From contig OX375876.1 of NCBI GenBank assembly GCA_947359465.1, forward strand, positions 88,442,184 through 88,506,183: DNA of 64,000 bases, read 5' to 3'. Source of the stretch: Metellina segmentata. Lineage: Eukaryota > Arthropoda > Arachnida > Araneae > Tetragnathidae. The translations under genes and the position numbers were made by a program. This document shows, in pieces, positions 34,136-44,515 of the stretch (the first letter of the stretch is position 1; each line of letters starts with the position of its first letter). Under the pieces are notes generated by a model that saw only the letters and a program-made list of their open reading frames with translations, did no database searches and was not told the DNA's origin.

Positions 34136-34356
34136 ACATCGATGTCCTTGTTTTCAAAACATCGATATTTTATAAAAACATTGATGTATTTACCATCGAT
34201 TTATTGGAGTCGATAGTTTATAAACACGGCAAATGACAAATTAAACCTCCCACCCCATCGATGTTTTTTGAGCGATGTATTATCAACATCGATGTTTAAA
34301 TTTTGAACATCGATGTTTCAAAACATCGATGTTTTGCTGTCGTTGTCGCATCCCTA
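34136..34356. mobile_element. 221-bp MITE dense in ATCGAT palindromes
   Basis: The ends are CAGGGATGCGACATCGATG and, inverted, TAGGGATGCGACAACGA. Inside, AACATCGATGTT-type palindromes recur many times. A related cluster without ends lies just upstream at 33946-34010 (ACATCGATGTTT repeats, then TTATCGATGTTTT). The TAGGGATG termini suggest hAT, but the 8-bp flanks do not match. Confidence 0.6.
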
Positions 34357-34512
34357 CTTAAGAACTCGCAAAGAATTGTAACCGCTTTTATCGAACCAGA
34401 CATTGATGCAATAGTATCACAAAATCAAGGTCAAATACCCCACTGTTTTATGTTTATTTTTCTCTCTTTTTTTAATGTGACTGCAAAACGTGCTTAGCGT
34501 CCCGTATTCGTA

Positions 34513-35230
34513 TCTCTACTATTACTATATACTGTGTGTATGTGTGTGGACTGTCCTGACAAATCTATGGCACTTACAATAATAGGATTCGGCATACAGG
34601 TAGTCCTGATTTTTTGCAATTTTTCTATCGAGCCCGAATTTTAAAATTTTATCTAGAACATTTGAAAATTAATTTAATGACATTTTATATTGTTATTGTT
34701 TTCTTTAAACTGGCAACACCATAAAGAAATGACAGATTCTAAATCTATTTTTTCCGTGTTTCCGTTTGATTTTCAGAGCAATGCTTTTAGCCAAAGAACA
34801 AAACTAATTAAAAGTTAAGTAAAAATTTCAACGGATTTGAAATCTGCGGAAAATTTTACATTAGATCGATACCTAAAAACATGATTTTCTTTAAATAAAT
34901 AATTTTTAAATAGTAACTTTTATATTTTTTTCGAACACGAATTTTGCCCCCGCGAAGAATGACTTCAGTTAGATTCGAGATTCATTCATTTTGATTTCCT
35001 GAGCAACGGATTCGAGTGAAGCAAAAGAAATTATTGAAGTTATGAATGGAGTTCGGTGCTTTTTTCTATCACAGCGATCGTTAAAAGATAAATTAAAAAT
35101 TTCACCGGATTTGAAATCTGCGAAAATTTTTACACCGGATAGATACCTTATACGTTTGATTTCCTTATAATAAATAATAATCTATGAAGTTACAACTCGT
35201 AAAGAAAAATAAAATTGCTGCAGTCAAAGC
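34513..35230 (+). mobile_element. Helitron 5' portion
   Basis: It starts TCTCTACTATTACTATATAC after A, and shares with the minus-strand Helitron (20252 downward) TCTATGGCACTTACA-type, TTTTTGCAATTTTT, AGCCCGAATTTTAAAATT, TTTTTTCCGT, AAAATTTCAACG.ATTT and GATTTTCTTTAAATAAATAA. A block (AAAATTTCA.CGGATTTGAAATC) is repeated at 34825 and 35097. No CTAG terminus could be placed. Confidence 0.6.
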
Positions 35231-35394
35231 AATTTTAAATAATACTTTTAGCAAAATGGACACAAGTACCTTGCTATTGGCACATGGATCGAAGACGAGG
35301 TCGCCTTTAATTTTAAATATTTACCTTTCACCTAAGACACCTTTTAATTTTAAATAATCGATCGTCTAAGTCCGAATGGTTGATTTGGGGTTAA

Positions 35395-35551
35395 ATTTCG
35401 CAAGGGACATATTTGGCAAAGCTGCGCCAAGACCCAAGACAGGCAATGTCAAGATAGTGTGAAAGAAAAGGCCAGAGAGAAGGATTGCTTGGGCATCCTA
35501 GTGTCATGACCCCCATGTTTACTACAGTCAATAAACTCCATGGGAAAGTAA
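35395..35551 (+). repeat. left part of dispersed repeat split by the hAT
   Basis: It continues at 37439-37520 beyond the hAT. The uninterrupted paralogue is at 17560-17870. Confidence 0.6.
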
Positions 35552-35639
35552 CAGTGGCGGATTAAGCGGCCCGCGTAGGGCCCCGGAATACCAAAGGGGC
35601 CCCGAGGTCTTAAAATGTCTTTTCATACGGTTCGAGAAA

Positions 35640-36684
35640 AGTTGTGACTGCGTCTTTACAATGTACGTCTTTAAATGCAGTGGAAAGAGTTTCTAATATA
35701 AGATGGTCAGCATAAGCAGGTGCTGTATTAGCTAATAAAACCTGGTTTCACTTAGATAAATGAGGCTCTAACTGAAATTTGTAATTCTGAAGAAAAAAGG
35801 TTACCATAGTGGAGGCGACTTCACTTCTGAAGAAAATGGACAAATATGTTACTGCGCCAATGACAGTTATTTGGAATACCATATGAAACAAAGAATAAAT
35901 GCTTCTTGTGAATCACTACAATCAATGGAATGCGAACTATATTAAAATGATCTATCCTTCTGAAGTCATTAGAAAAATTTATCAATAATTTCAAAGTTGA
36001 AAAAGAGGCAACTGATTTATCAGGGTTGTTATTTAATGTAGAAGATGGACAAACTCGCAGACAACAAATGAGAAAAAATGTTTCCTTAATGAAAACAAAG
36101 ATGTCGGACATGAATTTACTATAAGAAAATATTTCATAGTCAATTAATTCATTTTATGTCATAAGTGATAACACCAAGGCTGAATTATCTCAAAGAACTA
36201 AGACGTATGAAGTTGTTGTGGAGCCTTTTCGAATATTTTTTTAATGGGGATTTATCAATTGAAAAGAAAACACGATACAAAAAGTTGAAGGATATTTACG
36301 AAAATGACATTAGTGTTTGTACTTTTAAAGACGAATTTGGCAATTGTTTTTTTATTTCTAAAAGAATTCGAGGACACCATAAAAACCACGTTAGACATCT
36401 ATCGAGCCACCAAAGAAATGTCTTGCACATTTCCGATATGTTGAAGCATTACCTATTGAAAATTTGTTTTAATAAATCCCTTATCTAATGCAACAGGAGA
36501 AAGGTCGTTTCCTGTTTTAAAGCGTGTAAAAAACTATTTGAGGAGTTCTATAGGAGAAGAAAGATGACTTAATATGATCATCCTGTATATAGAGCAAGAA
36601 ATCATACACCGAATTGACACTTCCAAAATAATTGACGAATTTTCAAAAATTAAAGCAATACGGAAATTAAAATTAAAAAAATAA
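35640..36684 (+). pseudogene. ZMYM1-like hAT transposase, C-terminal half, degenerate
   Basis: Frame-shifted plus-strand segments are recognisable in order: NIRWSA.AGAVLAN (the TRWSAR-type motif), LLKKMDKYVTAPMTVIWNTI, INASCESLQSMECELY, then YKKLKDIYENDIS, and a C-terminal SNATGERSFPVLKRVKNYLR followed by SSIGEER and IDTSKIIDEFSKIKA. The last part is the hAT dimerisation domain, where relatives read A.GERSFS.LK. Several stops break the frame, and the N-terminal finger region is absent. It is inactive as a protein gene. Confidence 0.72.
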
Positions 36685-36694
36685 TAATTATTTA

Positions 36695-37280
36695 GGCCTG
36701 GTGCACACATCCGGTTTTTCAAAGTGCGGTTTGAGATACATTAGATCCAATGGAGCAGTGCACACATGCCTCCAGCGCCGCTGGGCCGACGTACGAACTG
36801 GACTGGACAATCACTTCCGGAGTGCCTACTGCAAAACAGCTTAACTCCCTGTCATTAGGTGTGTGTACATAAAGCTAATTTGCATGATTGAAGTGAGAAA
36901 ATTACAAAGAAAAATAAATTAAATAGACTGGAAGAAATAAAAGGGAATTCAGCTTTACGAAGTTTGGATAGTCCAACTTGCTTACAATTTGTACCGCAGT
37001 TCCCCACGGCGCCGCACATGAGTCTCCGTTCTTGTTTTCATAAACAAATGGAATATAAATAATAATTAATTAATGGTTGTATCCAGAAACGTCTATTTTG
37101 TTTCAAAATATACTTTTTTAACACCAAGAAAACGAAATAAACACGTTTTCTTCGATAGAATATGTATCGCAAATGGCGCGAAATGAGTTCGTGCGTCATA
37201 TCACGGTTATGTGTGCATAGGTGGGCTTCGGTGCCGCAGTGGCGCCGCACGTTGAAAAACAGGATGTGTGCACCGGGCCA
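36695..37280. mobile_element. nested ~586-bp Harbinger-like MITE
   Basis: The ends are GGCCTGGTGCACACATCC and, inverted, GGCCCGGTGCACACATCC. Pairing extends through GTTTTTCAA and GTGCGG for ~35 bp. TTA flanks both sides (36692-36694 and 37281-37283), compatible with a PIF/Harbinger-type 3-bp target duplication, with one extra base at the right border. CGGCGCCGC-type motifs recur subterminally. It sits just past the transposase remnant, inside the hAT. Confidence 0.7.
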
Positions 37281-37438
37281 TTATGTGCTATGGTATAAAA
37301 TTTTTGATTACTTTTCTTTTTTTGTAAATAACTTAATGAGTTTTCTTGAAACTTTTTTTTTTCAAACTTGAGTTTAAGGGCCCTGAAAATTTTATCGCTT
37401 GGAGCCCCGACTTGACTTGATCCGCCACTGGAAAGTAA

Positions 37439-37520
37439 TAGATCACTAGGGTATCTCGGGTCTGTGAAGCCCGCACACACATAAAGAAGATGTGCCCTTG
37501 AGGGATCAAGAACGGGTGAA
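37439..37520 (+). repeat. right part of dispersed repeat split by the hAT
   Basis: TAGATCACTAGGGTATCTCG and GGTCTGTGAAGCCCG continue the sequence broken at 35551 and match 17775-17820. Confidence 0.55.
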
Positions 37521-37739
37521 ATGGAACTCGATTTTATTTTCTTCCCTAAGCTCCTGCAATACATTGAGAGAAAATAAATGGATTAGGTAGCAAGCCGAGG
37601 ATTGGATGCCTCGACAAAAAAGAATTGCCAAGATCACGCATTCCTAAAAAAATAATAACAATAATCTTCAAAAGAAGTCTGGAAGCTTACGTGAAATTCA
37701 CGGTTGTTAATTCATCTCAACGATACGCAGGATTAACCT

Positions 37740-38385
37740 TTAGACTACGGCTGGTACAGCAGTTATATCATGATCGCGCCAAGAAGGAATTTTGACTACG
37801 GCCCTGTGCATCAGTTGTATCTTGAAAGTTATAACAATCGCGCCAAGAAAGAATTTAGACTACGGCCATTACAGCAGTTGTACGTTGAAAGTTATAAGAA
37901 TCACGCCAAGAAAGAATTTAGACTACGGCCAATGCATCAGTTGTATCTTGAAAGTTATAACAATCGCGCCAAGAAAGAATTTAGACTACGGCCATTACAG
38001 CAGTTGTACGTTGAAAGTTATAAGAATCACGCCAAGAAAGAATTTAGACTACGGCCAATGCATCAGTTGTATCTTGAAAGTTATAACAATCGCGCCAAGA
38101 AAGAATTTAGACTACGGCCATTACAGCAGTTGTACGTTGAAAGTTATAAGAATCACGCCAAGAAAGAATTTAGACTACGGCCGTTACAGCAGTTGTACGT
38201 TGAAAGTTATAAGTATCGCGCCAAGAAAGAATTTAGACTACGGCCAATGCATCAGTTGTATCTTGAAAGTTATAACAATCGCGCCAAGAAAAAATTTAGA
38301 CTACGGCCGTTACAGCAGTTGTACGTTGAAAGTTATGAGAATCACTCCAAGAAAGAATCGCGCTTGTTATATCTATAGCCGTAGT
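37740..38385 (+). repeat. 63-bp minisatellite, locus 2, with alternating unit types
   Basis: About ten units of exactly 63 bp carry CGCCAAGAAAGAATTTAGAC and TACGGCC. Two types mostly alternate, one with ATGCATCAGTTGTATCTTGA and AACAATCGC, the other with TTACAGCAGTTGTACGTTGA and AAGAATCAC, giving a 126-bp dimer period. The length is a multiple of three, so two forward frames stay open for 200 codons (37770-38378 and 37792-38427). One encodes a 21-residue (Q)LYLESYNNRAKKEFRLRP repeat. No start context, promoter or flanking coding sequence is evident. The family is the same as at 23.7-24.3 kb, in opposite orientation. Confidence 0.9.
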
Positions 38386-39011
38386 CAAAAGGTCAACGCT
38401 TGCGTCTTCGAAGTTCCTTCGCGGTAATCGAAAATTCGTCAATCAGAAAGAGATTAACACTGTTACCAAGCATGTCTGTATGGTGATTAGAAATACGATT
38501 AGTATTAAGCTAGTTGGTCACATTGAAGTTTGACCAGTTTTCCGTTAATCCGCATGGAAGGAGTCTCAAATAATCAAGAATTCTGTCATGGCAAGGTATC
38601 ATTACTGAAAACAATAGCGAAGCGGCAAATACCAGTAGTCGCTACTGTCGCGGTCACTATCAGCCGATACGATCTCGACCTCGTCTTCGATCCATGTGCC
38701 AATAGCAAATGTGCCCGAATTAATTGAATCAAAACAGGTAATTCGATGTTTGTTTAGGGAGAGTATTGAACTTGGCAGCGTGCGACCAGTTGTCGATTTG
38801 TCCAAATAGTTTCCATCACGTTATGCGGCCTTGCAGCACGGAATCGCAATGACGGCGAAGACAAAAGAGGGCGGATTTTGATCGAGAGAATACGCGCACT
38901 ATAGAACCGAGGCTTCAAGTTGAATAGTTGTTAAGATGATATTGTGGAAGAGGAAGACTGTTTTGGTCGTGTAAATACATATAAGTTGTTTGTGAGGTAA
39001 GGTAAGGTAAG

Positions 39012-39193
39012 GTAATTTTAATTAACGGCGTACTAGAGCAACACAACGGGCTATTGACTACGATCCGGGATCAATCCCTTAAGGGAAAGTTTCGAGGACA
39101 ATACCACATAATTTTGAACCACGGTCAGATGACGAGGCAAAACCTGAGCTGTCACCTCACTCTCCAAACATCTACACCAATCCAACGTGAGAC
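39012..39193 (-). mobile_element. S1 SINE, 3' part, split by an inserted element
   Basis: Minus-strand SINE from GGTAATTTTAATTAACGGCG to CCAATCCAACGTGAG. It resumes at 40023 (GACTTTCGGCCACGACAGAT), so together they make one full SINE interrupted by ~830 bp. Confidence 0.85.
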
Positions 39194-40022
39194 AGGGTTC
39201 ATACAGAATTTTGAATTCAAAAATTAGGAGTTCTTTCGAAATTTTTAAGGAGTCATAGAATATAAAAATTAAGGAGTATTTAACGAGTTCTTTCGAACTT
39301 TTTAAGGAGTCATAGAATATAAAAATTAAGGAGTTTTTACGAGTTCTCTCGAAAAGTTTAAGGAGTCGTAGAATGTAAAAATTAAGGAATGTATAAGGAT
39401 TATTTAACGAGTTCTTTCGAAATTTATAAGGAGTCATAAAATATAATAATTAAGGAGTAATTAACGTGTTCTTTCGAAATTTTTAAGGAGTCATAGAATA
39501 TAAAAATTAAGGAGTATTTAACGAGTTCTTTCAAAATTTTTAAGGAGTCATACAAGGTTTATACACACATTTTCAAGTGTGAAAAATGGAGGCAGAAGGT
39601 CGCGCCAGTGATATCTCTCTCGCGAAAAACGATAGGCCACACAATACTATGAAAGGAAAGCGACAGTTGTAAATGCCACTCAAGGCTCTATCGTGAAGTT
39701 AGGTAAGAGGGGTCGGACATGCAGGTGGCCTTGCTTCTCTTCAACTTCACTGTTTCGCCTTACTGATGATAGCCTTTTCTTGTGGGAAAATTTCCAGAGC
39801 TTGCTGCTAACGCACCATGCCATGCAAAATGAAGTATCCTTTTACAATTGAAACTGTACGTTTTTGAATCCATTCATGAAGTGGAACGTAACGCGCATTT
39901 CGAAATTGAAACGGCGGAAAAAAATGTAAGGAGTTTTTAAGGAATAGCACAAAAAAATAAGGAGTTTTAAGAGTGCTTAAAAACGAAAGTCCATTTTAAG
40001 GAGTTCTTAAGGAGTGCGAACT
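39194..40022. mobile_element. element inserted in a SINE, with ~57-bp internal tandem repeats
   Basis: The left end (CAGGGTTCATACAGAATTTT) and the inverted right end (CAGAGTTCGCACTCC) are weakly similar, of the CAGGGTTCG type common in hAT elements. Between 39225 and 39560 a ~57-bp unit (GAGTTCTTTCGAAATTTTTA, AGGAGTCATAGAATATAAAA, ATTAAGGAGT) repeats five to six times. AAGGAGTTTTTAAGGA motifs recur near the right end. The middle (39560-39900) has no recognised coding. Confidence 0.6.
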
Positions 40023-40168
40023 CTGGCGGACTTTCGGCCACGACAGATATAAGGTGCACCAGCCGGCTCTACACCATACGCTTACAAAAATCCATTGCAC
40101 TGACCGGGATTCGAACCAGGAACCTTCCGATCTAGAGGCTAACAACTTAACCACCAGACCAGTTGGTA
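40023..40168 (-). mobile_element. S1 SINE, head part, continuation of 39012-39193
   Basis: This piece carries the inverted B box (GGATTCGAACCAGGAACC) and A box (CTTAACCACCAGACCAGTTG) of the split SINE. Confidence 0.85.
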
Positions 40169-40218
40169 GGGCAGTTGTTTATGAGAAAAAGATCTGTAAA
40201 GCATTCTTAACAACAAGC

Positions 40219-40510
40219 AAGGGCCCAGAAGTTGAAACAACGTCGCACTGCAGTAACGTAACGGGCTATTGACTTCGGTCGTGGATTAATCCCAAAAGAG
40301 ATAAGTACGAGGAAAGATCCGAACCAGTCATATGACGAAGACATCAAAGGAGCTGGCACCTCATTCTCCAAACGTCCACACCACGCCAAAATATGAAGCC
40401 ACTACAAATTTAACGTGCACCAGCCCCCACGTAAACGACGGTCTTTGGCCGGGCCAAATTTCGAATTCGCAGCCCTCTTGGTTGCTATTCTAAGGCAATC
40501 CTCTGGTGTA
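40219..40510 (-). mobile_element. SINE, older family S2
   Basis: The minus-strand copy has a diverged body (CAACGTCGCACTGCAGTAAC ... CCAAACGTCCACACCACGCC) and an S2 head with CAGCCCTCTTGGTTGCTATT at the right end. The final head bases are eroded. Confidence 0.65.
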
Positions 40511-40877
40511 AATGTTACGCAACACCATTGTGCTACATCAAAGATCGTGTAATATTAATGTGCTTGTAAGCTGTAGTATGTCTGTGTGTGACATGCTAAC
40601 TTACCCTAGGTTGCATTTACTCAAATTCAGTGACTGTAAGGCCACGTTCACATAAAACGTTTCAACGCGTGTTTGGCGAAGCTAACGAAATCCTGACATT
40701 AAATTGGTTTTTTTTTATTCCTCTCATTCAAGTTTCTATCTTTGCGACATTGAAGAGCGGGACCTCGTTAGCCTCGTCAAACTCGCATATGAACAGGGCC
40801 TAAACGTCTGGGGGTCTGATCTCATTCCACACCAGATTTATTCTGGGATCACTTGAATGGCACTTCAAAAGGATTAA

Positions 40878-41722
40878 ACCTTGTGTCACAAACCGTCTCG
40901 TAACTAGTAGTGTGGAGGGGTCTTTCAGACCTCGCTCACTAAAGTGCGTATAAAGTTGATTAATATAATATATTAATGAAAGATTCTTTAGATAATTATT
41001 ATTGATACATTTTAAATTTAGATAATTATTATTTATACATTGTAAATTTAGATCATTCAATTCTTAACATGAATTATATATTATATTACTATATAAGTTA
41101 AATAGATTCCATGTCTCTTCAGGCTCCGCTTTCGGACCTAATTTTGCAGGACGTTACAACCCTGCAAACTGTAAAACTATGTTGTGTTTTGGTGTTCTAA
41201 CGGCACGATTAGGTCCCCCCCCCAGGTATCCCATTTGAAGTTATTTTTTCCGTAGAAATATTATTCTTGTGAAGACTCATTTTTAAATGTCTGCATCTTT
41301 ATCAATTTACGAATCCGCTTTCAATAATATTATCCGAAATTTCACTGTCCCAGTACTCTATTTCCGGCCCATTATCAACAATATCCTGAATTTCTTTTTG
41401 TGTAAGATACACAGGTCGTTTCTTAGTAAAGTTTGTTGCCACTTAGGCTCTATGCCGAAATTCCCTACTCAAACTTAGACGACTTCATTCAACAAGAACG
41501 GTAACGCAAATGCTGTGAAGGGGTCTAAGAGACCACGCGGGAAATTCAAATAGTGTGAAATACGAAATAGTTACGGCAGCCAAAGCAGTCTTGGAATGTG
41601 GCTTCTGTTGGACACAGTGGGAAGACACTGAATAGGACAGGGAACAATATTCACTTTAAGGGGTGGAAACGACTTGTCAAAAATGACTTGGGGTCTGTGA
41701 GACCCATGACTGCAGTTAAAGG
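40878..41722 (-). mobile_element. piggyBac-like remnant
   Basis: TTAA lies at both borders (40874-40877 and 41723-41726). Reading inward from the right border gives CCTTTAACTGCAGTCATGGG, which resembles piggyBac-type ends; the left gives ACCTTGTGTCACAAACC. GGTCT..AGACC palindromes occur at 40918, 41522 and 41693, as often seen near piggyBac ends. A minus-strand fragment around 41330-41450 reads KKRPVYLTQKEIQDIVDNG, like the acidic N-terminus of piggyBac transposases. The catalytic region is absent. Confidence 0.5.
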
Positions 41723-41934
41723 TTAATGAAATCCCAGCCATGTAATCCACGAATAAATCCCGGGATCCACGAAGTTTGAACGAAAGTGGTAGCGATTTCG
41801 ACAATAGGGGTGGTCTTAAAGGTAGCATTAAAACCACAAAGAAAAAGTTCCATGGCAGAAAAAGTGGTGTTTAAATGCAGGTGGTCTCCTACTCAGGTTG
41901 CATTGTATCACATATAGTGGGCGTGGTTTGGTGA

Positions 41935-42160
41935 TCAAGTTTCAACAAGCCAGTAGTCCGTTCACTACAGGAGGTTCCGGTATCGATTTCCGATTACTAG
42001 CATTTTGGCTCTAATTCCATCCTTCAGTGTGTTAGTAAAAGTTCTGTCATCTGAACGTGGTTCAAAATTGCAAGGTGTCCTCGGATGTTTCACTAGGGAA
42101 TGGCTCCCGGACCGTCGCTACGTATTAATTCATCATGTTGCTCCAGTGCTCCGTAAATTC
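41935..42160 (+). mobile_element. SINE S2 fragment, diverged
   Basis: Plus-strand segments CATCTGAACGTGGTTCAAAA, TTGCAAGGTGTCCTCGGATG and GCTCCCGGACCGTCGC match the SINE 3' half. The head region (GTGATCAAGTTTCAACAAGC) is hard to recognise. Confidence 0.5.
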
Positions 42161-42356
42161 ACCTCCTTCCATTAAAAGTCCTATTCTTGTTTTTAACTTG
42201 TAGATTTTTCAAAAGGAGGATCCTTGGGGTCGACCTCACTGGTTAAAATATAAATTTACACCCATATGCAAAATTAAAATTCTCTAAAATCAGTTTAATT
42301 CTGTCCTGGTTCAAAATTACGAGGTGTTATCCTCGGTTCTTTCCCTTGGGCCGTGG

Positions 42357-43535
42357 TGGAGACGACCCAGGATCTATCTCGAAATGAGTCATCAAATCGT
42401 CATGGAGTGATACGAGAACAACATATTGTAATTTTGAACCTGCCAGATAGAGAGTTAACATCTGCTTTGCCACCCCACTTCAAATTTCCATGCCAACATA
42501 AGGACATTTGAAGCAACGGCAGATTTAATGCACACCAGCCCCCACGTACATGACGGTCTGGTTGAGTTTTTGTCTATGAAAATCCTTCCTATGGAAATCA
42601 CTGGTAAAAATAAATTTTCACCGGAGTGCAAAAGTAAAAGATGCTCTAAAATAAGCGTAATTCCATCGTGGTTCAAAATTACGAGGTGTTGTCCTCGGTT
42701 CTTTCCCTTGGGCCGTCACAGCCCAATCGCTAGAGCAATGGATTAGCAACCAGAGGGTTGCGAGTTCGAAACTAGGTCCAGTCAAAGACTCGTGTACACT
42801 GGAACTCGTGCACGTTAAATCTGTCGGGGCCTGAAATGTCTTCACGTTGGTGTGGTGTGGAAATTTGGAGAGGTGGGGTACCAATTTAGTTGCTCCTTTC
42901 TCACCATCAAGCCAACGTGGACATTTGAGTCCGAAACTAGGTCCAGTCAGAATGTCTACACGGGGGCTGGTCGAGTTAAACCTATCAGGGCCTCAAATGT
43001 CGTCACCTTGGCTTGATGAGGAGAGAGGAGCACCTGAATTGGCATCCTACTCTACAAATTTCCACACCACACCAACGTGAAGACATTTCAGGACCCAACA
43101 GATTTAACGTACACGAGCTCCCTCGTACACGAGTCTTTATCTGAACCTAGTTTCGAACTCGCAACCCTCCGGTTGCTAATCCATTGCTCTAGCAACTGGG
43201 CTACCACGGCCCAAGGGAAAGAACCGAGGACAACTCCTCGTAATTTCGAACCAGAACAGAATTACGCTTATTAAAGAGCATTTTACTTTTCCAACTTTCT
43301 TACTTTACATTACACAAAGATTTTCATAGACAAAAAACTCAACCAGGCCGTCATGTACGTGGAGGCTGGTGGGCATTAAATCTGCCGTTGCTTCAAATGT
43401 CCTTATGTTGGCATGGAATTTTGGAGTGGGGTTCGAGATCAGATGTTAACTCTCTATCTGACAGGTTCAAAATTATAAGATGCTGTTCTCGTATCTCTCC
43501 TTTCGAGATAGATCCTGGGCCGTCGCCAATTACAC
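42357..43535. repeat. ~1.2-kb near-palindrome built of S2 SINE sequence
   Basis: The left arm (42357-42930) and right arm (42991-43535) are inverted copies with ~60 bp between them. Paired landmarks are GATCTATCTCGAAA, AGATAGAGAGTTAACATCTG, AACATAAGGACATTTGAAGC, ACGTACATGACGG.CTGGTTG, TTGTCCTCGGTTCTTTCCCT, TAGAGCAATGGATTAGCAAC and CTTCACGTTGGTGTGGTGTG. Each arm holds pieces of two S2 SINEs, including a head with B box GAGTTCGAAACTAGG. The left arm also has a partial direct copy at 42240-42355. Arm identity looks like 85-90%. Confidence 0.88.
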
Positions 43536-43559
43536 GTTACGTTGCTCCATTTCAGCGTT

Positions 43560-44310
43560 AATTCCAACTATGCCCTCAATCCCTCATAAATCATCTTGAC
43601 CTTCAGTCACAATGGCGGGGTCAGACTGAATTAATAAAGCACCTTGTTAAGCATTTATACCATGTATTACCTTTCCCATGATGAATAGCAAAGACAGGAA
43701 TCTGTTTTCGTTTTTAAACATGTAGAGGAGGATCGAAGAATTCGAAGTCATCACTCCCTTTTCAATACCAGGTCCAGAATAACTCGGATAATCGTGAACG
43801 CAAACACCTGTTAAGCGAACCACCAGACGTGGGGTAACCAAACGACCGTCCGATCCGAAGCCAGCAAGTCACCCTCAACAGTTAATCGATTAGTTAGATC
43901 TTTTTCATTTCCATCATCGATCATATATCCATCAAATTAATCATGCACTCTAAAATTTCAAGACTTCGAAAATAGTTATTACCGGGAGGGAAGGATTCAG
44001 AAAGTGGGTCTGGTTCCATCGAACTGGATGCATTGACGTTTCAATGAGAAAGAAGATTTGATATTCAGTTTACGACTTGTCTCTCGTGGTGCTGAATTTT
44101 AAATCGCACCTGTGGGAAACGATGCCAACGCCAATAAAATAATCCCCAGTGTTTAATTCCTCGTCGTTTATCATCCAACAGTGGATCGTTCTGGCTTGTT
44201 AGTGCACTTCACCACTGTGATCATCGCTGTGCTGTTGACCTTTGGGTTTACTGGACGCATGGTCGACCGTGCTCGCAGAGATGTCGGCTGTGTGGATGGG
44301 GTTTGTTGTC
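43560..44310. other. no recognised feature
   Basis: This is mixed-composition DNA without repeats or coding motifs that I can identify. Confidence 0.4.
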
Positions 44311-44312
44311 CA

Positions 44313-44515
44313 GTTGTACTTCACCTGTTTCCTATTATCTTCCCCGTGTTTCATTAGAATGGAGAAATGTAAACAACATTCAAGGAGTTCCTACATATCT
44401 GGCAGAGGGATTTTTATGTAAACATAAACAAACTATCAGGGTATACGAAATACTTCCGGTTTAGAACTAGTTTGATTTATCGCGTCTTGGGGAGGAGTAG
44501 AGGCTAGTTGAATTA
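44313..44515 (+). repeat. dispersed repeat paired with 5755-5955
   Basis: It is the second copy of the ~200-bp repeat and also runs into a SINE 3' end at 44515. Confidence 0.75.

Larger units (their letters stand above)
35552..37430 (+). mobile_element. hAT element with perfect 8-bp target duplication
   Basis: The left end is CAGTGGCGGATTAAG and the right end is the inverse, CTTGATCCGCCACTG. The flanks are GAAAGTAA at 35544-35551 and GAAAGTAA at 37431-37438, a perfect 8-bp duplication diagnostic for hAT. GGGCCCC-rich stretches lie just inside both ends. The 1879-bp element contains a decayed plus-strand transposase and a nested MITE (36695-37280). It interrupts a dispersed repeat whose intact copy lies at 17.6 kb. 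Confidence 0.93.

Noticed and set aside
37770..38427. Two overlapping open frames of 202 and 211 codons as protein genes
   Set aside because: Both are open because a stop-free 63-bp unit is repeated in register. There is no start context, no flanking coding sequence, and a second frame is equally open.
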